A stretch of DNA of 6,911 bases from DATEMK01 sp035275625 (GTDB taxonomy: Bacteria > Bacteroidota > Bacteroidia > AKYH767-A > OLB10). Each line of letters begins with the position of its first letter. Within the stretch, counting starts at the first letter, position 1. This document shows positions 1 to 4,467 of the stretch, piece after piece. Location: NCBI GenBank assembly GCA_035275625.1, contig DATEMK010000395.1, positions 1 through 6,911 of the forward strand, read 5' to 3'. The translations under genes were made by a program, and so were the position numbers. The notes below the pieces were generated by a model. It had not been told where the DNA came from. It saw only the letters and a program-made list of their open reading frames with translations, and ran no database searches.

Positions 1-1243
1 TATTTAATGCTTCAATAAGAAACGATAATAAAATCCGGTCTTTTTCTTCTATTTGAGAGCTGCCGCCTACCACCGGCAGAAACAAATCATCAACCAGTAT
101 ATTGTCGGCACCACTCTCACTCGTATGCCTGTTATAACCTAACCCGGTTTCGTTATCAAGAACAAACGGCAAACAAATTTCTTTAGCCTCATATCGTTCT
201 GAAAATTTCTCTTTGAATTTTTCAAGCGACTGATTTTTATTATTAATTGAAAATGGTTTTAGCAAATCAATTATTTCAACAATTTTATGAGCTATGCTCC
301 TTTCAATTGTACCTTTCGTTTCACGCATAAGATCAACCTGGAAGAGCTTGTTTTTGTCGGTCGGAATATTAAAATGAGAAATTGTTTTAATAATATTTTC
401 ATATTCTTCCGTCTCATTGAGAATTTTATCATCCAGCTTTTTAACAGATTTTGAAATTTTGCTGAGTATTTCGCTGAGTTCCTGCATTGAATCGTTTTTC
501 CCGGCAAGTCCCTCGATTCTACTCTTAAAAATTTCAAAATTATCGGTTCCGGTAACTCCCGGAAAAAATTCACTGACCAAAATCTGTTCATCGGTTAATT
601 CATTAACAAATAAAAAAGCTTCTTCGAATGTAATTTCATCATTAGTAATTGAACTTGCTAAATCCTTTAGCAGAACTCCGTTTTTTGATATCTGTAATAT
701 TTTTTCAAGAATTTCTGAATTGTCAACAGAAGAAATTTTAAACTCTTTTCTCTTTTCCAAATAAAAATATTCAATATACCTGAGTTTGTCATGCAGTATA
801 TATAAGCTGTTATTAGGGTAAAAAAGCAGGTTGTTTTTAAGGTTGGTTTGCTGTGAAAGATATTCAGACAATGCACCCTGGAAATGCATGTCAAGACGTG
901 TATAACGGTTGTAACCCGGTTCGACAGAAATAATGTTTTCGGTACCCCAGGTAATACATCCGCACCCCGCAAATAATCCGAATGGAGTGCACCGGGTTTT
1001 CATTCGCAAGTAATATTTTAAGAGCGATTGCGTTATTCGCACAACGTCCTTTTTGCTGAAATGATCAGGATCATTAAATAACCTTGCGCATTCTGCATGC
1101 AGGTCCGGTGAAGCCAGGAATAAAGCTTCGGAGAGAAATTTGTCTTTTAAAAAAATATCCAAAAGATCAGGTGCCTCTGAACTTGTAACAGGAAGGCTGG
1201 GAATACGAACAACTATTTTATCATGAAACCGTAAATTATTCAT
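1..1243 (-). CDS. lanB: Class I lanthipeptide dehydratase (LanB), N-terminal part, runs off the window
   Basis: A continuous reading frame of 414 codons runs from ATG at 1243 to the window edge; its 3' end lies outside. The N-terminus has the lantibiotic dehydratase pattern: SEALFLASPDLH at about residues 38-49, the family signature TRCTPFGLFAG at about 83-93, then RLDM at about 116-119, and a DNETGLGYNR segment near residue 370 matching the family's D-x-E-x-G-x-GY region. Known role of the family: glutamyl-tRNA-dependent dehydration of Ser and Thr in precursor cores, in the cytoplasm, before LanC closes rings. An in-frame TAA at 1259-1261 lies just upstream with no other start between, so ATG 1243 is firm. 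It follows lanC by 42 bp with no visible promoter or terminator, so the two are probably cotranscribed. Whether it has the C-terminal glutamate-elimination domain or is a split LanB cannot be seen. Confidence 0.93.
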   Translation of the reverse strand, partial: MNNLRFHDKIVVRIPSLPVTSSEAPDLLDIFLKDKFLSEALFLASPDLHAECARLFNDPDHFSKKDVVRITQSLLKYYLRMKTRCTPFGLFAGCGCITWGTENIISVEPGYNRYTRLDMHFQGALSEYLSQQTNLKNNLLFYPNNSLYILHDKLRYIEYFYLEKRKEFKISSVDNSEILEKILQISKNGVLLKDLASSITNDEITFEEAFLFVNELTDEQILVSEFFPGVTGTDNFEIFKSRIEGLAGKNDSMQELSEILSKISKSVKKLDDKILNETEEYENIIKTISHFNIPTDKNKLFQVDLMRETKGTIERSIAHKIVEIIDLLKPFSINNKNQSLEKFKEKFSERYEAKEICLPFVLDNETGLGYNRHTSESGADNILVDDLFLPVVGGSSQIEEKDRILLSFLIEALN

Positions 1244-1285
1244 CTGTTCGTTTTCTTGTTACTTCAGGTTACTCTGCCCCATAGT

Positions 1286-2542
1286 TCAGCTTAATAAAAA
1301 TACTTTGTCCCATACACCCGGTTCATCTTTTATAAATGCTGAGAGGGTTAGTCCTATACCGGCTGTTCCATCAAGGATCCCAAATTTTTTTTCCCATTTT
1401 TGTTCAACCATATCCCAGGTTTTATATCCGTCCGCATCATCTTCATGGTGTGCCATTGATAGTATATACTTCAGCCAATAATCAGCCGCTTCCTTGAATT
1501 CATTCCTGCCGGTTATTTTATAGAATTTAAAATATATATAAGCAACACCCGAAGCGCCATGACAAAATGTGGCATCCTCAATAAAAGTATCTTCAAAATC
1601 CTTTCTTTTTGTTGTTTCTAAACAAATGCTTATTATTTTTTCTTTTAATTCGTTCACAGAATTTAAAACTTCAGCTGCCTGGTATAAAACACTGCACATC
1701 CCCAGATCACCGTAACACCAGGCAACCCTCTTGCCGAAATCAAACTCATAATCTCTGCCGGTATCTATAAAAAAATTCTTGTTCTTTTCAGGAATGAAGT
1801 TATCTTTTGAATAGTAAAAAACAGTTTCCAAACATTGATTCAGCAGACCCTTAACGTTTTTATCAGGAAAATCTTTTTTAACCATTTGTGTTAAAAAATA
1901 AATCATGCTCGATAATCCGTGTGATACGCTGGAGTTATAAATAATTGATTTAACTCCACCTTTTTTTGAAAGATCAATATAAGGCCATGTTATTCCTTTG
2001 TTTAATTTAATGACACTTTTAAAAACCTTATCAAATATTTCCTTTATGTATTCCTGGTTAGCCCCTTCTTCAATATTATCAATTAAATAAATCGCATTTC
2101 CAATACCTCCGTGCAAAAAATCAAAATTTTGTTTATTGCTTAAATGATCCATTGCAGAAAGGTAAATTGTTTCATCTAAATCTTTAAAAAAGTTTTGAAG
2201 GTTATCATCCCACTCTATCACACCAGATTTTACCAGATGCTTTACAGCTAAAGCAAAGCCGGTATAGCCGCTGCAAAAAGTGGACATAATATATTCGGTT
2301 TGAGGATTATATTTTTGAATGGCGGAAATACCCTGAACAATTTTTGACTGCATTAACTCCTCAATCCTGTCATCCTTTATTACACCGAATATCCCGGTCA
2401 GGAACATGATATCAGAAGCAAGCCCGTCACCGTGCAATGCAATTGAACTTTCAGTAATATTTTGGGTAGTCCAATTATGGAAAATTTTCGAAAGATTTTC
2501 GAAAGCTTTTGTTGCTGTTGAGTCTTTTATTTCTGTGAGCAT
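1286..2542 (-). CDS. lanC: LanC-type lanthionine synthetase (cyclase)
   Basis: This 418-residue protein has the usual LanC length and the repeated Gly-rich helix motifs of the family's toroid: LHGDG (36-40), FLHGGIGNAIY (142-152), VSHGLSS (206-212), AWCYGDLGMC (274-283), FCHGASGVAYIY (326-337) and LDGTAGIGL (390-398). By comparison with nisin cyclase NisC, Cys276, Cys327 and His328 should bind the catalytic zinc and His208 is the candidate active-site acid/base; all are present. It should catalyse addition of Cys thiols to dehydro-residues of the neighbouring precursors. It begins with ATG 74 bp after precursor A4, with only a hairpin (2561-2607) between, and ends with TGA 42 bp before lanB. 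No promoter is evident in front of it, so expression probably depends on read-through from A4. Confidence 0.95.
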   Translation of the reverse strand: MLTEIKDSTATKAFENLSKIFHNWTTQNITESSIALHGDGLASDIMFLTGIFGVIKDDRIEELMQSKIVQGISAIQKYNPQTEYIMSTFCSGYTGFALAVKHLVKSGVIEWDDNLQNFFKDLDETIYLSAMDHLSNKQNFDFLHGGIGNAIYLIDNIEEGANQEYIKEIFDKVFKSVIKLNKGITWPYIDLSKKGGVKSIIYNSSVSHGLSSMIYFLTQMVKKDFPDKNVKGLLNQCLETVFYYSKDNFIPEKNKNFFIDTGRDYEFDFGKRVAWCYGDLGMCSVLYQAAEVLNSVNELKEKIISICLETTKRKDFEDTFIEDATFCHGASGVAYIYFKFYKITGRNEFKEAADYWLKYILSMAHHEDDADGYKTWDMVEQKWEKKFGILDGTAGIGLTLSAFIKDEPGVWDKVFLLS

Positions 2543-2560
2543 AATATTTTAATTAAAACA

Positions 2561-2607
2561 GGCAAACCATTCTTTATTATTAATAATGAATAGCAGAACA
2601 GTTTGCC
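2561..2607 (-). terminator. Weak terminator or attenuator hairpin between precursor A4 and lanC
   Basis: A perfect 7-bp inverted repeat (GGCAAAC at 2561-2567, GTTTGCC at 2601-2607) encloses an AT-rich inner stem (ATTC 2569-2572 with GAAT 2588-2591, and the palindrome ATTATTAATAAT at 2576-2587). Its upstream arm matches the terminator arms after A1 and A2, so it looks like a decayed relative. On the transcript it is followed by TGTTTTAATT rather than an unbroken U-run, and lanC starts 18 nt later. Partial termination is inferred. Confidence 0.55.
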
Positions 2608-2616
2608 CGTATGATG

Positions 2617-2814
2617 TTAACAGCATATGCTGCCGTTACTGCATTGACAAGTGTTCCAATTAGTGGGCAGACAGCATTTGGCAACTGATCCGGTGCAAGG
2701 GCATGTGATCAATTGGGTCAGCCCCCCGATTATTTGCCCCATTTCGTTCTTAGACAATTGGGTAATTGTCTCCTTGTTCAGGGAAAGTTTCCCTGTAATT
2801 TTGATTTTTTTCAT
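2617..2814 (-). CDS. lanA: Class I lanthipeptide precursor A4 (beta type)
   Basis: This 65-residue precursor has a 31-residue leader containing KLSLNKETI and ending GQIIGG, then a 34-residue core starting LTQLITCPC and ending GSICC. The leader is of the Gly-Gly type found on Bacteroidota ribosomal natural-product precursors; such leaders are usually cut after GG by a C39-peptidase ABC transporter, which is not in the window. The core has eight Cys and eight Ser/Thr, including TGSVAKCC (core 10-17) and NTCQCS (23-28). It is the last of four tandem paralogues and the only one joined to lanC without a strong terminator, so its transcript probably also feeds lanC and lanB. It has its own twin-repeat promoter. 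It shares Leu after GG, VAKCC and the CxCS end with A2. The mature product is not one I recognise. Confidence 0.95.
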   Translation of the reverse strand: MKKIKITGKLSLNKETITQLSKNEMGQIIGGLTQLITCPCTGSVAKCCLPTNWNTCQCSNGSICC

Positions 2815-2849
2815 TTGTATATGAATTTATTTGTTGCCTACTCTGTTTT

Positions 2850-2869
2850 ACGCTTTTCAGCTTCCGCGT
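2850..2869 (-). promoter_or_regulatory. Conserved 5' UTR element of A4
   Basis: ACGC and GCGT arms flank a GGAAGCTGAAAA loop in the untranslated leader. The element is nearly identical in all four precursor UTRs, and here the loop has one C-to-T change. It may be an mRNA-stabilising or translation-control hairpin; function is inferred. Confidence 0.4.
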
Positions 2870-2883
2870 TTTTTAATTGAAGC

Positions 2884-2891
2884 CAAACATA
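2884..2891 (-). promoter_or_regulatory. Promoter -7 element of A4 (TAnnTTTG)
   Basis: The minus strand reads TATGTTTG, an exact match to the Bacteroidota -7 consensus TAnnTTTG, 69 bp before the A4 start codon and 29 bp from the twin repeat. No TTTG lies at a suitable -33 position here, unlike the other three copies, which suits an activator-dependent promoter. Confidence 0.65.
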
Positions 2892-2920
2892 TATACAAGT
2901 TTTTTTAAACAGAAACAATA

Positions 2921-2955
2921 TTTGACAAGCGGTAACTATTTTTGACAAGCGGTAA
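2921..2955 (-). promoter_or_regulatory. Twin direct-repeat regulator site of A4 (LytTR-like)
   Basis: Two identical copies of TTACCGCTTGTCAAA (minus strand) are repeated with a period of exactly 20 bp. The ACCGCT-type core in direct repeats about two helical turns apart resembles sites of LytTR-domain response regulators such as BtsR/YehT, AgrA and ComE. The gap to the -7 element is 29 bp, as in the other three copies, although the gap sequence differs. The regulator is not in the window. Confidence 0.75.
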
Positions 2956-2972
2956 TTGAACAGTGATAAGTC

Positions 2973-2988
2973 AATATTAAAGTATTAA
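2973..2988 (-). promoter_or_regulatory. AT-rich box upstream of the A4 twin site
   Basis: The minus strand reads TTAATACTTTAATATT, a tandem near-repeat of TTAATAY with period 8, lying 17 bp beyond the twin site. A related box sits 17-18 bp from each of the other three twin sites. It could be an UP-like element or an extra protein site; function is unknown. Confidence 0.4.
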
Positions 2989-3015
2989 GCATAACAATTT
3001 TTTAAGCAGGTGAAG

Positions 3016-3062
3016 AAAAAGCAAACTGCTCATAAACTTCAACGATGATCAGAGCAGTTTGC
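3016..3062 (-). terminator. Rho-independent terminator of A3
   Basis: A perfect 11-bp stem (GCAAACTGCTC 3021-3031, GAGCAGTTTGC 3052-3062) is followed on the minus strand by TTTTTCTT. It starts 9 bp after the A3 stop codon and should separate A3 from A4. Confidence 0.88.
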
Positions 3063-3071
3063 TTTATCATT

Positions 3072-3260
3072 TTAACAGCAGGCACTGCATGCTGTTCCAC
3101 ACGTGTTCCAATTTGTGGGCTGACAACATTTAACTGCTGATCCTGTGCAACAATTAGAAACTGTTGCTCCTCCGACAATTTGTCCCATTTCGTTTTTAGA
3201 CAATTGGGTAATTGTCTCCTTGTTCAGGGAAAGTTTCCCCGTAATTTTAATTTTTTTCAT
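3072..3260 (-). CDS. lanA: Class I lanthipeptide precursor A3 (alpha type)
   Basis: At 62 residues this is the shortest of the four precursors. The 31-residue leader is identical to those of A2 and A4 except for one Ile-to-Val before the Gly-Gly (GQIVGG). The 31-residue core begins ATVSNCC, so it lacks the LTQLxTCP start of its three sisters, then has TGSAVKCC (core 8-15), PTNWNTC (17-23) and TACSACC at the end. It still has eight Cys and eight Ser/Thr. Ala directly after GG, the order SAVKCC and the CxTACSxCC tail pair it with A1. It has its own twin-repeat promoter and is closed by a strong terminator, so it is probably monocistronic. Rings would be installed by the LanB and LanC encoded downstream. 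The product is not recognised. Confidence 0.95.
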   Translation of the reverse strand: MKKIKITGKLSLNKETITQLSKNEMGQIVGGATVSNCCTGSAVKCCQPTNWNTCGTACSACC

Positions 3261-3297
3261 TTGTACTATGAATTTATGGGTTTGCCTACTCTGTTTT

Positions 3298-3317
3298 ACG
3301 CTTTTCGGCTTCCGCGT
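3298..3317 (-). promoter_or_regulatory. Conserved 5' UTR element of A3
   Basis: ACGC and GCGT arms surround GGAAGCCGAAAA, identical to the elements in A1 and A2. It lies about 40 nt before the start codon in a UTR otherwise without a Shine-Dalgarno sequence. Confidence 0.4.
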
Positions 3318-3330
3318 TTTTAATCGAACT

Positions 3331-3338
3331 CAAACCTA
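3331..3338 (-). promoter_or_regulatory. Promoter -7 element of A3 (TAnnTTTG)
   Basis: The minus strand reads TAGGTTTG, an exact match to the Bacteroidota -7 consensus. A TTTG inside a T-run about 16 bp upstream could be the -33 element. The start codon is 70 bp downstream. Confidence 0.7.
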
Positions 3339-3367
3339 TATACAAAATTCTTTTCAAAAAAGAAAAA

Positions 3368-3402
3368 TTTGACAAGCGGTAAATAAATTTGACGAGCGGT
3401 AA
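3368..3402 (-). promoter_or_regulatory. Twin direct-repeat regulator site of A3 (LytTR-like)
   Basis: The distal copy is TTACCGCTCGTCAAA and the proximal copy TTACCGCTTGTCAAA, period 20 bp, 29 bp from the -7 element. The T/C difference falls after the ACCGCT core. Confidence 0.75.
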
Positions 3403-3420
3403 ATTGAACAGGTACCAGGT

Positions 3421-3436
3421 AATACTAAAGTACTAA
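3421..3436 (-). promoter_or_regulatory. AT-rich box upstream of the A3 twin site
   Basis: The minus strand reads TTAGTACTTTAGTATT. Both half-repeats carry G where the A2 and A4 boxes carry A, so the repeat structure is kept despite the change. Confidence 0.4.
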
Positions 3437-3474
3437 ATTCAGACAATTTTTTTGTGCTGGTGGAGAAAAAGAAT

Positions 3475-3534
3475 GCAAAAGCGCACCGGAATAAAAGCCA
3501 GTTGAAAGGAGCACACAGGTTTCAATTTTTAAAA
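3475..3534. repeat. Conserved 60-bp spacer segment, copy 1
   Basis: This noncoding segment lies between the A2 terminator and the A3 regulatory site. It matches 4007-4066 at 56 of 60 positions, and all four differences are transitions. It is absent from the A3-A4 gap. GCAAA occurs at its left end (3475) and again directly after it (3535), so loss by slippage between these short repeats is plausible. Confidence 0.8.
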
Positions 3535-3575
3535 GCAAACTGCTCATTGTCGTCCATGAGGACTGAACAGTTTGC
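3531..3575 (-). terminator. Rho-independent terminator of A2
   Basis: Arms at 3535-3546 and 3564-3575 form a 12-bp stem with one G-U wobble in the transcript, plus an inner GTCC/GGAC stem (3552-3555, 3560-3563). It is followed on the minus strand by TTTTAAAAATTG. It begins 9 bp after the A2 stop codon. Confidence 0.83.
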
Positions 3576-3584
3576 TTCATTAAT

Positions 3585-3791
3585 TTAACAGCAAACACTT
3601 GCACTGCATCCACAAGTGTTATACTGAGTGGGCTGGCAACATTTAGCTACTGATCCTGTGGGATAGCAACCAACAGGGCAGGTCACTAATTGGGTCAGCC
3701 CTCCGATGATTTGCCCCATTTCGTTTTTAGACAACTGGGTAATTGTCTCCTTGTTCAGAGAAAGTTTCCCTGTGATTTTAATTTTTTTCAT
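3585..3791 (-). CDS. lanA: Class I lanthipeptide precursor A2 (beta type)
   Basis: At 68 residues this is the longest precursor. The 31-residue leader is identical to that of A4, ending GQIIGG. The 37-residue core starts LTQLVTCPVGCYPTGS, which has three more residues between the first Cys and TGS than A1 and A4, and ends CGCSASVCC. It contains VAKCC and PTQYNTC and has eight Cys and eight Ser/Thr. Leu after GG, the order SVAKCC and the NTCxCS segment pair it with A4. The reading frame at 3425-3613 overlaps its 3' end but is a shadow. Its own promoter module and strong terminator make it an independent unit of an array served by the LanC and LanB downstream. Confidence 0.95.
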   Translation of the reverse strand: MKKIKITGKLSLNKETITQLSKNEMGQIIGGLTQLVTCPVGCYPTGSVAKCCQPTQYNTCGCSASVCC

Positions 3792-3827
3792 TTGTATATG
3801 AATTTAGGAGTTTACCTACTCTGTTTT

Positions 3828-3847
3828 ACGCTTTTCGGCTTCCGCGT
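3828..3847 (-). promoter_or_regulatory. Conserved 5' UTR element of A2
   Basis: Same ACGC/GCGT arms and GGAAGCCGAAAA loop as in A1 and A3, within a 71-bp spacer between the -7 element and the start codon. Confidence 0.4.
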
Positions 3848-3862
3848 TTTTTAATATGAACC

Positions 3863-3870
3863 CAAACCTA
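3863..3870 (-). promoter_or_regulatory. Promoter -7 element of A2 (TAnnTTTG)
   Basis: The minus strand reads TAGGTTTG, an exact Bacteroidota -7 match, 71 bp before the start codon. A T-run ending in TTTG upstream may serve as the -33 element. Confidence 0.7.
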
Positions 3871-3899
3871 TATACAAAATTCTTTTCAAAAAAGAAAAA

Positions 3900-3934
3900 T
3901 TTGACGAGCGGTAAACAAATTTGACGAACGGTAA
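3900..3934 (-). promoter_or_regulatory. Twin direct-repeat regulator site of A2 (LytTR-like)
   Basis: The distal copy is TTACCGTTCGTCAAA and the proximal copy TTACCGCTCGTCAAA, period 20 bp, 29 bp from the -7 element. This is the most divergent pair of the four; the distal ACCGTT variant is closest to the classic LytTR core. Confidence 0.75.
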
Positions 3935-3952
3935 ATTGAACAAAGGACAGGT

Positions 3953-3968
3953 AATATTAAAGTATTAA
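3953..3968 (-). promoter_or_regulatory. AT-rich box upstream of the A2 twin site
   Basis: The minus strand reads TTAATACTTTAATATT, identical to the A4 box, 18 bp beyond the twin site. Confidence 0.4.
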
Positions 3969-4006
3969 GTTTAGACAATTTTTTTCCGGGGGCGAAGAAT
4001 AAGAAA

Positions 4007-4066
4007 GCAAAAGCACACCGGAACAAAAGCCAATTGAAGGGAGCACACAGGTTTCAATTTTTAAAA
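4007..4066. repeat. Conserved 60-bp spacer segment, copy 2
   Basis: This noncoding partner of 3475-3534 lies between the A1 terminator stem and the A2 regulatory module. It is bounded by the same GCAAA direct repeats (4007 and 4067). I see no convincing reading frame in either copy. Confidence 0.8.
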
Positions 4067-4107
4067 GCAAACTGTTCACGGTCGTCCATGAGGACTGAAC
4101 AGTTTGC
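4063..4107 (-). terminator. Rho-independent terminator of A1
   Basis: A perfect 12-bp stem (GCAAACTGTTCA 4067-4078, TGAACAGTTTGC 4096-4107) contains an inner GTCC/GGAC stem (4084-4087, 4092-4095) and is followed on the minus strand by TTTTAAAAATTG. It begins 9 bp after the A1 stop codon. Confidence 0.86.
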
Positions 4108-4116
4108 TTGTGGATG

Positions 4117-4314
4117 TTAACAGCAGAAGCTGCAAGCTGTTGCGCACGTATTATAATTCGTGGGCTGGCAACATTTAACTGCTGATCCGGTGCATGGGCA
4201 GGTGATTAATTGCGTCAGTGCCCCTCCAACAACTTGCCCCATTTCGTTTTTAGACAACTGGGTAATTGTCTCCTTGTTCAGGGAAAGTTTCCCTGTAATT
4301 TTAATTTTTTTCAT
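4117..4314 (-). CDS. lanA: Class I lanthipeptide precursor A1 (alpha type)
   Basis: This 65-residue precursor is the first of the four to be transcribed. The 31-residue leader matches the others except for GQVVGG at its end. The 34-residue core starts ALTQLITCPCTGS, continues AVKCCQPTNYNTC and ends TACSFCC. It holds eight Cys and eight Ser/Thr. Ala after GG, SAVKCC and the CxTACSxCC tail pair it with A3, while its LTQLITCPC start resembles A4, so the core looks mosaic. The start ATG is the same in all four copies and fixes the common leader; no Shine-Dalgarno sequence is seen, as is normal for Bacteroidota. It has its own twin-repeat promoter and a strong terminator. Dehydration and cyclisation would be done by the LanB and LanC encoded 1.6 kb or more downstream. 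Confidence 0.95.
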   Translation of the reverse strand: MKKIKITGKLSLNKETITQLSKNEMGQVVGGALTQLITCPCTGSAVKCCQPTNYNTCATACSFCC

Positions 4315-4351
4315 TTGTACTATGAATTTATAGATTTGCCTACTCTGTTTT

Positions 4352-4371
4352 ACGCTTTTCGGCTTCCGCGT
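4352..4371 (-). promoter_or_regulatory. Conserved 5' UTR element of A1
   Basis: ACGC/GCGT arms and a GGAAGCCGAAAA loop, identical to A2 and A3. A GGCTTC (4381-4386 region, minus strand) just upstream could instead pair with GAAGCC in the loop, but that pairing is not kept in A3. Confidence 0.4.
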
Positions 4372-4385
4372 TTTTTAATAGAAGC

Positions 4386-4393
4386 CAAACCTA
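4386..4393 (-). promoter_or_regulatory. Promoter -7 element of A1 (TAnnTTTG)
   Basis: The minus strand reads TAGGTTTG, an exact Bacteroidota -7 match, 71 bp before the start codon. A candidate -33 TTTG lies at 4410-4413, leaving a 16-bp spacer, slightly short of the usual spacing. Confidence 0.7.
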
Positions 4394-4422
4394 TATACAA
4401 AATTCTTTTCAAAAAAATAAAA

Positions 4423-4457
4423 TTTGACAAGCGGTAAATAATTTTGACAAGCGGTAA
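4423..4457 (-). promoter_or_regulatory. Twin direct-repeat regulator site of A1 (LytTR-like)
   Basis: Two identical copies of TTACCGCTTGTCAAA lie at a period of exactly 20 bp, 29 bp from the -7 element and close to the candidate -33 box, the position expected for a transcription activator. Confidence 0.75.
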
Positions 4458-4467
4458 TTAAATGACA

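Noticed and set aside
292..972. Three open reading frames on both strands (292-591 minus, 417-764 plus, 667-972 minus)
   Set aside because: All lie inside the continuous LanB frame, which carries family motifs; their translations show no recognisable motif.
3145..3372. Plus-strand frames opposite A3 (3145-3372) and A1 (4210-4437)
   Set aside because: They are antisense shadows of the conserved leader and UTR. They recur because the modules are repeated, and they cross the promoter elements.
3425..3613. Minus-strand frame of 62 codons overlapping the 3' end of A2
   Set aside because: It runs through the A2 terminator and the 60-bp repeat, and the fourfold repeat structure does not preserve it.
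2921..4457. CRISPR array or integron-like cassette array
   Set aside because: Repeat units of about 450-530 bp contain genes with promoters and terminators; there are no short regularly spaced repeats with unique spacers, and no recombination-site core or integrase.
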